Part shown: positions 9,392 to 17,948 of the stretch, piece after piece
How the letters are laid out: each line of letters starts with the position of its first letter
How positions within the stretch are numbered: the first letter of the stretch is position 1
DNA from: Penium margaritaceum
Lineage: Eukaryota; Streptophyta; Zygnematophyceae; Desmidiales; Peniaceae
Direction of reading: 5' to 3'
Length of the DNA stretch: 33,688 nt
NCBI GenBank assembly: GCA_023375785.1
Contig: SZWC01015272.1
Span: forward strand, 6,271 to 39,958
Position numbers and translations under genes: made by a program
Notes under the pieces: generated by a model
Databases searched by the model: none
Seen by the model: the letters and a program-made list of their open reading frames with translations, nothing else
Told to the model about the DNA's origin: nothing

Positions 9392-9655
9392 TAGCGGTCC
9401 TGGCCACAGGGCCTTGCCCCAGAACCCTCAGTGTGCGTTCCTGGTGGCGCGAAGGACTTTGGCATCCTCCCCACCGTGTCGCGGTCCTGGCCATAGGGCC
9501 TTGCCCGAGAACCCTGTTTTGGTTTGCTTACGGTGGCGTGAAGGACCTTGGCATCCTCCACGTTGTGTAGCGGTCCTTGCCATAGGGCCTTGCCCGAGAA
9601 CCCTGCTCTTGCTTGCTTGAGGTGGCGTGAAGGGCTTTGGCATCCTCCCCACCAT
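9392..9655 (+). repeat. 88-bp tandem repeat, three units, L3 3' UTR
   Basis: Units start at about 9392, 9479 and 9568 (spacing 87 and 89 bp). Each has gcggtcct, agggccttgccc, agaaccct, a variable middle, then ggtggcg.gaagg and ttggcatcctcc. The array lies between the L3 stop codon and its A tract, so it is best read as the element's 3' UTR. A related solo unit with its own A tail lies at 946-1083. Confidence 0.8.
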
Positions 9656-9683
9656 TTGTCATGCTATCATGTTTAAGGGAAAA

Positions 9684-9693
9684 AAAATCGCCA
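9684..9693. repeat. Possible target-site duplication of L3, 3' side
   Basis: aaaatcgcca matches 5821-5830 and follows the L3 A tract directly. Confidence 0.5.
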
Positions 9694-9747
9694 TTCTTAT
9701 AGATGAGAAGTAGGGATTAAATTGCTCCCCACTTAAAAAACTTTACG

Positions 9748-9838
9748 GCTGGAGCAGCCGCTCCAACCGCTCCAGCCGCTCCCGTTGCTCCAGTCGCTCC
9801 AATCGCTCCAGCCGCTCCAGCCGCTCCAGCCGGAGCGC
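9748..9838. repeat. 9-bp minisatellite (ccgctccag type)
   Basis: About ten units of gccgctcca-like sequence with single-base variants. It reads as Trp-Ser-Gly or Gly-Ala-Ala triplets on the minus strand, which is a property of the repeat and not evidence of a protein. Confidence 0.85.
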
Positions 9839-10110
9839 TCTGCCCCTGCCAGCCACGCGAACCGGGCCTTGTCAACGCGAGCGGCGCGCGCGAGCGAGCG
9901 ACAGCGCGACCCGCTGCTCGCAGCGCTGCCTGCGCGAGCAACGCGAACAGCGCGGCCAGCATGATCACCGCTGGCCGCGCGCCTGAGGTGTCCGCCGGCC
10001 AGCGTGCCCCACGCGGCCAACGGCCAGCGCGCCCGGCGCGTCGGCCGGCCAACGCGCGCGACGCAACCAGCGGGCAGCACACCGGACGTGAACGCTGGAC
10101 AGCGTGAACG
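9839..10110. other. Very GC-rich segment without recognised gene
   Basis: CpG-dense, with recurring gcggccaacg and ccagcg words suggesting degenerate internal repetition. Open frames here are compositional. Confidence 0.5.
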
Positions 10111-10427
10111 CCCACGCCAGCCCCCACCCCTGCGGCCTCCTACCCCACCCCTACCGCCTCCACCACCTCTGCGGCCTCCTCCCCCTCCTCCCCGCGGTCT
10201 CCTCCCCCTCCCCCTCCCCCCCCCCCTCGGCCCCCCCCCCCTCCCCCTCCACCTCCTCCACCCCCGCGGCCTCCTTCCCCTCCCCCCCCCCCAGCTCCTC
10301 CACCTCCACGGCCTCCTCTCCTTCCCCTCCGCCCTCACCTCGCCCTCCCCAACCCTTCCTCCCCCACCCGCTCCCTCCACCCCCCTGCTCTCCCCGCCGC
10401 TCTCCCCTCCCCACCCGTAGCCCCGGT
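10111..10427 (+). repeat. Polypyrimidine (C/T-rich) tract
   Basis: About 300 bp almost wholly of C and T on the plus strand, dominated by cctcc and ccccc words. It gives proline-rich open frames on plus and glycine-rich ones on minus, which I treat as artefacts. Such mirror-like purine/pyrimidine tracts can adopt triplex structures. It ends exactly where L4 homology begins. Confidence 0.8.
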
Positions 10428-10790
10428 GGGCCCAGCGTGCTGTGGCTGTCGTGGCACAGCTGGTCTCCATGGCTCGTGTGCGCAGTCAGTGTGCTGCAAT
10501 CCGTTTCTACAGTGTCGAGCGTTGTGCGGCGGCGGATGACCGCCCGGCGGGAGAGGATTTTCCGCTGTTGCAGGGGGTGGGGCTGCCCCTTGCTCTTGGG
10601 CTGTCTGCTCTGTGTTCTCTTGAACCGGTCTCTGCCGGTACCTAGCTCATTTATTTCTTTCACAATCCCAACGTTCATGTGCCATTGGTGCCACAACGTC
10701 TGTGCTGATCAGGGGCGGCTTGTATGTTCTTCATTTATGTAAATCACATATTTTCCCCCCAATAAAAAACTTAACAAAAAATTCCTTCCC
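10428..10790 (+). mobile_element. LINE copy L4, 5'-truncated 3' end
   Basis: Homology to L2 begins abruptly at tgggcccagcgtg and covers the last about 72 codons (VAQLVSMARVRSQCAA to the TAG at 10643-10645) plus the 3' UTR, followed by an A-rich tail with aataaa at 10761-10766. Nucleotide similarity to L2 is high by eye, so it is the same subfamily. Abrupt 5' truncation is typical of LINE insertions. The precise 3' end and any target duplication are not resolved. Confidence 0.8.
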
Positions 10791-11013
10791 AGCCCAAATT
10801 TCCAAAGATGACCCCCTCCGCCAGATGTCTTTCAAGTCTTTCACCCATGAATCTTTACCACATAGCCCTCCCCACCCCCTTCAATTCCAACCTCCTTGCT
10901 TTCACCACCCTCCTCAAATGGACCTCCCCATGAAAATTTTCGAACTTGGGGAATTTCCAAGTTAAAAAAAAACAAATTTTGAGATTTAACTGGAAAATTA
11001 CGGCAATTAAATC
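10791..11013. other. AT-rich spacer, no gene seen
   Basis: Short A-rich and pyrimidine-rich sequence downstream of L4. Nothing recognised. Confidence 0.4.
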
Positions 11014-11226
11014 GGCAATTTATGCCAGAAAAGTAGCGATGTTCTTTTCTCAAGCAATTTTGTAAAATTATGGCAATTAAATCGTTCAAGCAATTAGACC
11101 GCAATTTTACAGTCAAAACTAACTATAGAATTATAGCAATCTAACTGTAAACCAAAAACGGCGGTCTAATCGCTTGAGCGATTTAATTGGCAATTTATGC
11201 CAGAAAAGTAGCAATGTTCTTTTCTC
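11014..11226. repeat. Foldback/MITE-like element with nested direct and inverted repeats
   Basis: A 38-bp direct repeat (ggcaatttatgccagaaaag onward) occurs at 11014-11051 and 11189-11226 with one mismatch. Inside, 11072-11102 and 11161-11191 form a 31-bp inverted repeat with three mismatches, and weaker pairing extends inward (ttacagt). The arrangement predicts a long stem-loop in an AT-rich setting, as in small non-autonomous foldback elements. Confidence 0.7.
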
Positions 11227-11700
11227 CATCCCGATCCTGTTGCGGCTCGGGCGGCCGGACCGCTAAGGCGAGGGCAGGAGCAGGACTAGACTGCCCAGAG
11301 ACATCCGGCCCCACGGCGCTGCTCGATGCGGCCGTGGCGCCATGGCTGCAATATGTCTGCAGAGGCTGCTGGATACCGGCACCCTCAATTGGGGAGGCTA
11401 CTGCAGAGCAGCCCCGCAGCGAAGGAGGACATCCCGCATGCCGCCCCGAAGGCAAGTGGCCAGGAAGTCGAGGCTGATCACCTGGCCCAAGCCCCCCCTG
11501 CTGCGGGCGAAGGGCCGAAGGGGAGGAAGGGTGAGGGAGGGAGGGTGCTGGGAGAGAAGAAGGCTGGTGGGCAGGAGACACGGATCGGCCGCCCAGAGGG
11601 AGGGGGGCCGAGCGACGGGGAGGGAGAGAAGGTGGGGCACCATGGAGGAGGACTGGCGTCCCATATCCCTGTGCACGATGCCGAATGACTTGTCGCTCAG
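11227..11700. other. GC-rich segment, no gene recognised
   Basis: Overlapping open frames exist on both strands (96-140 codons) with Arg, Gly, Ala and Pro bias and no recognisable domain. I see no splice pattern or similarity to other parts of the window. Confidence 0.4.
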
Positions 11701-11820
11701 ATTGTTGTGTCGGTTGTCATACAAGTTGTAGTGCAAGTTGTTGTGCAGATTGTCGTGCAGATTGTCGTGCAGATTGGCGTGCAGGTTGTTGTGCAGGGTG
11801 TTTTGAAGGTTGCCATACAA
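11701..11820 (-). repeat. 15-bp tandem repeat encoding NLHDN-like pentapeptides
   Basis: About eight 15-bp units (gttgtcgtgcagatt type). The minus strand is open and reads NLHDN, NLHAN, NLHYN pentapeptides in a 140-codon frame (11820-11398). A weaker version of the same period and residues lies at 5755-5812. The pentapeptide period is regular, but whether it is expressed is unknown. Confidence 0.75.
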
Positions 11821-12361
11821 TTGCCGAGTAGGCTACCCTGCAACAACCACGTCGGCACGATTACCAGTTTCCACACCAGCAGAGGGACAACTAGCAGCAG
11901 GGGTGGCAGCAGGGGGGGGGGGGGGGGCAGCAACAAAGCATTTGGTGGAGGCAGCAGCAGAGCCACAAGCAACCGGGCACGCAGCATTCACGCCACCGGA
12001 CACCACGGCCTCACAACCGGACACCACGGCCTCACAACCGGACACCACGGCCTCACAACCGGACACCACGGCCTCACAACCGGACACCACGGCCTCACAA
12101 CCGGACACCACGGCCTCACAACCGGCCGCGGTGTTCATTGTCCCCAGCAACAAGAAGGCTGTGGATACTCTCTCGTCGTTGCAAATCAGACGACCTCATA
12201 ATCAGCCGTGGCGGCCGCGACGGAAGCTGGTACTCCTCCCATTTCCGAAAATCTATTATAGGTCTCCTTTTCTGTCCACCCCAAGATCTCGCTCTGTACT
12301 TTTTCTTCTTCTCATCTATCTTCACACCGTACGCTCCCTGTGCTGTCGTCACAAGTCATGA
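11810..12361 (+). CDS. Doubtful ORF with six PDTTASQ repeats
   Basis: A 183-codon open frame crosses the G16 run and the 21-bp array. The PDTTASQ repeats are Thr/Ser/Pro-rich like mucin-type linkers, but flanking residues show no domain, no convincing signal peptide and no start context. A frame that depends on a 16-G homopolymer is fragile. I list it only because the repeat is perfect and in frame. Confidence 0.2.
   Translation: MPYNCRVGYPATTTSARLPVSTPAEGQLAAGVAAGGGGGAATKHLVEAAAEPQATGHAAFTPPDTTASQPDTTASQPDTTASQPDTTASQPDTTASQPDTTASQPAAVFIVPSNKKAVDTLSSLQIRRPHNQPWRPRRKLVLLPFPKIYYRSPFLSTPRSRSVLFLLLIYLHTVRSLCCRHKS
11912..11927 (+). repeat. G16 homopolymer
   Basis: Sixteen consecutive G. Length is likely unstable in reads and breaks any frame crossing it. 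Confidence 0.9.
11996..12121. repeat. 21-bp tandem repeat, six perfect units
   Basis: Six identical 21-bp units run from 11996 to 12121. In one plus frame (open from 11810 to 12361) they encode PDTTASQ six times; in another plus frame TGHHGLT; on the minus strand GCEAVVS. Because 21 is a multiple of 3 and the unit has no stop in these frames, each stays open. Perfect identity points to recent expansion. Confidence 0.92.
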
Positions 12362-13044
12362 AGCCCAACAGAGAGTTCATCCTCGACCAATGGGTAGATA
12401 TTCTCAGATCGTAGAGCAGCCGTGCCACCGGCGAAGAAACGGTGCTTTTGTGGCTGACTGACCCAGGCTAGTTGCAGGTTGCAGTTTGCAGCCTTGCGGA
12501 GGGGGTCGAGCGTCCTAGAGGGACAACCCCCATGCTAGCCGATCGCGCGGGAGAGGACAATCCAGCCCCCTCGTCCACCACCGGTGAGCAGGACTGTCAC
12601 GCTGACCCTCATAGGAGACGGGGCATGTGCGAAAACCATCCCCTCTATGGAGGGGAGGAGATGGTCTTCAACAAGGGGAAAGAAGAACGCTGTCTCTCAG
12701 CTTTTGACACAGGAGGCCATTTTCAGGGACTCCCCATTTTTCCATCCCTTATTTTTCAAATCGAATTTCTGAGTGGTCCGAATAATTGCCATCTTTCACC
12801 AGAAGGAGCACCAAAACAATTTTGGTCATCGGTGAAAATTCTGGCAGAACCTTCACTGAGATTTTGCGCTGAACATTTCAGCCCACCAGAACTTGCAAAA
12901 CAGGCCATGACAACAGCAACAACGATGATCCCGCTCGCAATCCCAACAGCGACGATGCCAACAACAGACGCACCCAGTGACGTGCACCCACCCATGTCTC
13001 TCCCCCCCTCTTTCTCCACTCCATGTGAGCGGAACCATGCACAC
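12122..13044. other. Unassigned region
   Basis: Mixed composition, no recognised domain. A plus frame from 12472 to 13080 (TTG start, ATG at 12532) is open for 202 codons without similarity I know. Best treated as anonymous sequence, possibly intronic to the candidate exon at 13045-13295. Confidence 0.35.
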
Positions 13045-13295
13045 CTGAGGAGGCGACGACGACGACAGGGACAGTCCTGAAGGCGTCATCAGCCTCAGCA
13101 CCTCTTCGTCCTCCTCCTCGTCCTCCTCATCCTCCCTGCCAGCAGGCATGTTGCCAGCGATGCTGCCATCGCGGGACTGGGGGTGATGCTGGTGGTGGTG
13201 GTGGTGGCGGTATGTGCCGGATTCCTCGTCCACATCCTCCTGTCGCTGCGAGTGAGTGTGAGTGTGAGTGTGCGTGTGCGTGGACGTGGTGGTGC
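13045..13295 (-). CDS. Candidate internal exon, acidic/His-rich
   Basis: On the minus strand an open segment is bounded by an acceptor-like ttccttgtgcag (intron end at 13296) and a donor-like CAG|gtgtgc (intron start at 13044). It encodes a His run, then GREDEEDEEEDEEVLR and a Ser-rich end. The composition partly reflects microsatellites (gtgagt and ggt arrays), so this is a weak call. No family is recognised. Confidence 0.25.
13183..13280 (+). repeat. GGT and GTGAGT/GTGCGT microsatellites
   Basis: A ggtggtggtggt run around 13190-13210 and gtgagtgtgagtgtgcgtg around 13250-13280. Confidence 0.85.
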
Positions 13296-13647
13296 CTGCA
13301 CAAGGAACGTGCAGCGCCAGGGACAACGGAGTTTGCGCAGTGGGCAAGGGAGCGTCAGCACATCATGCCATGCTGGCAGCGACAGACGATGCAATTCCTT
13401 CTAGAGCCTCTGGTTCTCCTCTCGTCTGGCTTGTCGAGCGGAGCGGGCGAACGAGCGATGACAATTCGATGCATGCATAACATGTCATGGCACCGATGCG
13501 GTCGGATCGGATGTCCTTTCTTCCCCAAGGCAATCCATGTTTCTGTGTGCATGGATGTTGGAGTCGTTGCCAACTTTTGTTCAAGCCCGCCATTCCGCCG
13601 ATGGTTGACGTGGTTCACGTGGTTGATATGGTTGATGTGGTTGATGT
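13275..13647 (+). repeat. Left copy of a near-identical duplication (offset 944 bp)
   Basis: Matches 14219-14591 with a single difference seen by eye in the non-repetitive part (g versus a in gcggtcggatcgg). The copies part company inside the 9-bp array at about 13648. The right copy starts immediately after a single N, suggesting an assembly junction. Confidence 0.88.
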
Positions 13648-13880
13648 GGTCGATGTGGTTGACGTGGTTGATATGGTTGATGTGGTTGATGTGGTTGATG
13701 TGGTTGACGTGGTTGATGTGGTTGTTGTGGTTGATGTGGTTGATGTGGTTGATGTGGTTGACGTGGTTGATATGGTTGATGTGGTTGATGTGGTTGATGT
13801 GGTTGATGTGGTTGATGTGGTTGTTGTGGTTGATGTGGTTGATGTGGTTGATGTGGTTGTTGTGGTTGATGTGGTTTATC
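13601..13880 (+). repeat. 9-bp minisatellite GTGGTTGAT, array 1
   Basis: About 31 units of gtggttgat with gtggttgtt, gtggttgac and atggttgat variants. It gives Val-Val-Asp, Trp-Leu-Met and Ile-Asn-His repeats in different frames, which are artefacts of the 9-bp period. Confidence 0.93.
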
Positions 13881-14217
13881 TGTTGTACCTGGTGACTCAC
13901 CTCTCGACACCAAACACCAAACACACACCACAGTCTCACACACCAATCTCCACTCTCCAAACACAGAACAAAACGACCCCACCAAACAACCTCAACGTTG
14001 TCTCCCTCTCCCATTGCATCTTCCTCGCACCCCTGTTTTCTGACGTGGGTCGACATGTTGTTGCTTGTACCACTGTCGGTGCTCGACTCGCACCAGTGAC
14101 CATGGACTCGACTCGCACCAGTGACCATGGACTCGACTCGCAGAGGTGAGGGAACTTGCTAGACACTGTGCTGAGATGAGGGTGAGGAGTGAGAGAGAGA
14201 GAGGGAGAGAGAGAGAG
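13881..14217. other. Spacer between duplicated blocks
   Basis: CA-rich stretch, then a 25-bp tandem at 14083-14144 and a GA-rich run (14190-14217) ending at the single N. No gene recognised. Confidence 0.5.
14083..14144 (+). repeat. 25-bp tandem repeat, about 2.4 units
   Basis: Consecutive copies of ctcgcaccagtgaccatgga-type sequence with a gactcgactcg spacer. Confidence 0.8.
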
Positions 14218-14218
14218 N
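14218..14218. other. Single ambiguous base N at a duplication junction
   Basis: One N separates a GA-rich run from the start of the second duplicate copy. This fits a minimal-size scaffolding join. Confidence 0.9.
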
Positions 14219-14591
14219 TGTGCGTGGACGTGGTGGTGCCTGCACAAGGAACGTGCAGCGCCAGGGACAACGGAGTTTGCGCAGTGGGCAAGGGAGCGTC
14301 AGCACATCATGCCATGCTGGCAGCGACAGACGATGCAATTCCTTCTAGAGCCTCTGGTTCTCCTCTCGTCTGGCTTGTCGAGCGGAGCGGGCGAACGAGC
14401 GATGACAATTCGATGCATGCATAACATGTCATGGCACCGATGCGGTCAGATCGGATGTCCTTTCTTCCCCAAGGCAATCCATGTTTCTGTGTGCATGGAT
14501 GTTGGAGTCGTTGCCAACTTTTGTTCAAGCCCGCCATTCCGCCGATGGTTGACGTGGTTCACGTGGTTGATATGGTTGATGTGGTTGATGT
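14219..14591 (+). repeat. Right copy of the near-identical duplication
   Basis: Same sequence as 13275-13647 shifted by 944 bp. It then enters a second GTGGTTGAT array with a different variant order. Confidence 0.88.
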
Positions 14592-14749
14592 GGTTGATGT
14601 GGTTGATGTGGTTGTTGTGGTTGATGTGGTTGTTGTGGTTGATGTGGTTGTTGTGGTTGATGTGGTTGTTGTGGTTGATGTGGTTGATGTGGTTGATGTG
14701 GTTGATGTGGTTGATGTGGTTGTTGTGGTTGATGTGGTTGATGTGGTTG
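14545..14749 (+). repeat. 9-bp minisatellite GTGGTTGAT, array 2, running into the gap
   Basis: Same unit as array 1 but with a different order of gttgat and gttgtt variants. It is cut by the N gap, so its true length is unknown. Confidence 0.93.
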
Positions 14750-15738
14750 NNNNNNNNNNNNNNNNNNNNNNNNNNNNNNNNNNNNNNNNNNNNNNNNNNN
14801 NNNNNNNNNNNNNNNNNNNNNNNNNNNNNNNNNNNNNNNNNNNNNNNNNNNNNNNNNNNNNNNNNNNNNNNNNNNNNNNNNNNNNNNNNNNNNNNNNNNN
14901 NNNNNNNNNNNNNNNNNNNNNNNNNNNNNNNNNNNNNNNNNNNNNNNNNNNNNNNNNNNNNNNNNNNNNNNNNNNNNNNNNNNNNNNNNNNNNNNNNNNN
15001 NNNNNNNNNNNNNNNNNNNNNNNNNNNNNNNNNNNNNNNNNNNNNNNNNNNNNNNNNNNNNNNNNNNNNNNNNNNNNNNNNNNNNNNNNNNNNNNNNNNN
15101 NNNNNNNNNNNNNNNNNNNNNNNNNNNNNNNNNNNNNNNNNNNNNNNNNNNNNNNNNNNNNNNNNNNNNNNNNNNNNNNNNNNNNNNNNNNNNNNNNNNN
15201 NNNNNNNNNNNNNNNNNNNNNNNNNNNNNNNNNNNNNNNNNNNNNNNNNNNNNNNNNNNNNNNNNNNNNNNNNNNNNNNNNNNNNNNNNNNNNNNNNNNN
15301 NNNNNNNNNNNNNNNNNNNNNNNNNNNNNNNNNNNNNNNNNNNNNNNNNNNNNNNNNNNNNNNNNNNNNNNNNNNNNNNNNNNNNNNNNNNNNNNNNNNN
15401 NNNNNNNNNNNNNNNNNNNNNNNNNNNNNNNNNNNNNNNNNNNNNNNNNNNNNNNNNNNNNNNNNNNNNNNNNNNNNNNNNNNNNNNNNNNNNNNNNNNN
15501 NNNNNNNNNNNNNNNNNNNNNNNNNNNNNNNNNNNNNNNNNNNNNNNNNNNNNNNNNNNNNNNNNNNNNNNNNNNNNNNNNNNNNNNNNNNNNNNNNNNN
15601 NNNNNNNNNNNNNNNNNNNNNNNNNNNNNNNNNNNNNNNNNNNNNNNNNNNNNNNNNNNNNNNNNNNNNNNNNNNNNNNNNNNNNNNNNNNNNNNNNNNN
15701 NNNNNNNNNNNNNNNNNNNNNNNNNNNNNNNNNNNNNN
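14750..15738. other. Assembly gap of 989 N
   Basis: Run of N. Sequencing or assembly failed within or beyond the minisatellite. The right flank is G-rich. Confidence 0.99.
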
Positions 15739-15795
15739 CACGGGTGGGGGAAAAGGTGGGGGTGAGGGGGCGGGGGGGGGGGTCGGGGTGAGGGT
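15739..15795 (+). other. G-rich tract with quadruplex-forming potential
   Basis: Several runs of 3-12 G separated by one to a few bases follow the gap directly. The pattern satisfies a simple four-run G-quadruplex rule on the plus strand. Confidence 0.7.
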
Positions 15796-17948
15796 CGTCT
15801 CGTGTCGCTGTCGGTCACCGTCGCTGGTGACCGGTGCGCCCAACTTTTGAACATGTATGGAAACACACCAGTTGGAGACGTCATGGGCCACGTACTCGAG
15901 TCACAAAATGTAGTGTGTACTGAGATGCTCCGGTTTTGATGGTCGTTACAATGTAGCGACCATTATTCGCGCGTTCACACATTAGCAAGGTTTTGGCGCT
16001 TCATTAGGCAATCGTTACAAAAATGCAGTGTTCGTCAATTCACATAAACTAATCCTGCGTTCGGTTGTCAATGAATTCGGTATTCATCAATTACCTTGCA
16101 GCAGGAAATCTGGTCTGCAAAGTGACGTGGACGTTAGCGAGAGCTTACAGATTGTTGCGAGAGGTTGCGACCGTGTGAGGAATTTGTGAAACGTTGAAAA
16201 GGAATTGCGCGCTCGTTTACCCTTTCATCTTTCATTTTGGCAACTTCGAGGATGCATCATTTCACTGAAATCCGTGCATGAATGATCTGCAAAGTGCACT
16301 CCTGATTCCATGGTTGAAATACTCGAGCGCCAAAACGTCACACAAATTCCATTTTTGGTTAATCCATCGGCGATTCATGGTTGATCCGTTCTTATGTGAA
16401 AGTTTAAACTTGAACAGTCAAATGCAAACGCTTGAACTGATGTGCACTCCCCTCCGGGCCCTCTTCTCGAGCCCAAGGGGGGTGCCCATTTGTGTAAACC
16501 CGGAGGTGAGCTGGGTCCAAACCCACCGTAGCACTTGCCCATTATTGAAATTCATCCATGACAGAGAAAAACCACGAAAACTGGCATGGATGAAGAACAC
16601 ATTAAACAATATGGCGAAGCTGAAAGTGTAGTTCACTACAATTCATCTAAGCACGAAGACAAGACAGATGAATGAATTCAATGTTTATCGACATTCGAAC
16701 TTGGAATAAGAGTGTCGGATAGTTGACAAGACGGAAGCGCATGAAAGGCCAAGCTGCTAATGTTGAGAAGTTTCAAATCTGAACTTAACCATTCGGCCGC
16801 AGAAAAGACAATCATCAAACAACACGATCCAAGAGATCTAGTACAAGTCGATTTGGTTTGACATTTTAAGATCACTCCATGTTCTAACAAAAAGTGGCAC
16901 AAATCCATCATTTCTATCAGTTGTAGTGAGAAAATGATGTCAAAAGTGTCGGTGGGAGACTTTTCACTACAACATGCAAAATTGATTAAGCCCATATTGC
17001 AAATGCATCGATGATGTGGCATGTTGCGAAGAGCAAAAAATGTAAACTGTTGCCAACGTACATGTAAGATTGCGAGTTGACATGTCATCTCGTGTTACCG
17101 AGTTTGCAAGGAAAATCGAGCAGGTATCTTTACTATACATTGCATCTTTTGACTAAAGTAAGCAACCATATGTTTTTTCCCCTTCTTTGAAGTAAACTTT
17201 GAGATTTGAACATTAATCCCTTGCTGGTTGGAGGCTCAAGTATGGCACAAACAGTGGGTGACTCCCCAAATCATTGCCGTGATCCTTCATCACAAAGTAC
17301 AATATGGGTAATTATATCTACAGCAACGACTTGACGTGTCATCATAATAAGAGGCGATGATTGGAAAGCGCGTCACTAGCAAGTGCTGCTTCAAAAGGAT
17401 TCATTTTCATGAAGGTGACGGGTAGCTATGATGCATGTTTTGATTCACCAGCACATACCGTACTCCCATCCAAAACTTATTCTCGGTCGTTCAAGCTGTG
17501 AGTGGTGGCAACTTCCATCGACATGTAACAAGCAAATAAACAGCCAAGCAAAGACCATTTTCCAAGAATCCAACACTACAAACAACATTATCCCAAACTA
17601 GACCTTTGAAAAAACGATTGTGCCCGATTTTCAAAAGCGGCAGGGTGAATTGGCATCACAAAAATGATAGTGGACGATTCTTTGAGCAAACAGAAGGTCG
17701 CTTGTTTTTAGTTGGTCATTGGAAATTAACATCTAGTCCTTGCACGTGCATGACACTTTTTTTAGGTGCACTGATGATTCCATCAGGAATTCACAACTTT
17801 CTCGTACAGCACTACATATATGGTTGACGCAACATAGACAACCTAAACACAATTTCAAAAAGGAGTGCCAACGTTGACGACATGTCTTGATGCAACGTCA
17901 AGTCTACCATGAAATTTTCTGGGTAGGAGTAATCCCTAAGGAACCTCG
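15796..17948. other. AT-rich region without recognised gene
   Basis: Composition changes here from GC-rich to AT-rich. Open frames (plus 16278-16631, 117 codons; minus 17088-16678, 136 codons) show no family I know. A small inverted repeat, atggtcgtta/tagcgaccat with one mismatch, lies at 15939-15963. I see no RNA gene. Confidence 0.4.

Larger units (their letters stand above)
5831..9683 (+). mobile_element. RLE-type LINE copy L3 (about 3.85 kb)
   Basis: This plus-strand copy has the same domain order as L2. It starts at the GC shift around 5831-5870 and ends with three 88-bp tandem repeats and an A8 tract at 9680-9687. It carries an extra N-terminal segment with an RNase H-like tail that is not seen in L1 or L2. 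At least six stop codons and three frameshifts inactivate it. L3 stands head-to-head (divergent) with L2, with a 0.7-kb spacer. Its 3' UTR and C-terminus differ from those of L2 and L4, so it is a second subfamily. Confidence 0.8.

Noticed and set aside
10004..10742. Proline-rich and glycine-rich ORFs
   Set aside because: Compositional consequence of the polypyrimidine tract; frames differ from the real L4 frame.
11996..12121. CRISPR-like array
   Set aside because: Units are contiguous with no spacers, in a eukaryotic retrotransposon setting.
13212..13895. Long ORFs with Trp-Leu-Met, Val-Val-Asp or Ile-Asn-His repeats
   Set aside because: They are frames through a 9-bp minisatellite. Any unit of that length without stops gives long open frames on both strands.
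14189..15891. ORFs of 440-553 codons
   Set aside because: Most of their length is the N gap translated as X.
15939..15963. Short inverted repeat as a terminator or small-RNA hairpin
   Set aside because: Only ten pairs with a mismatch, with no neighbouring gene; expected by chance in this much sequence.
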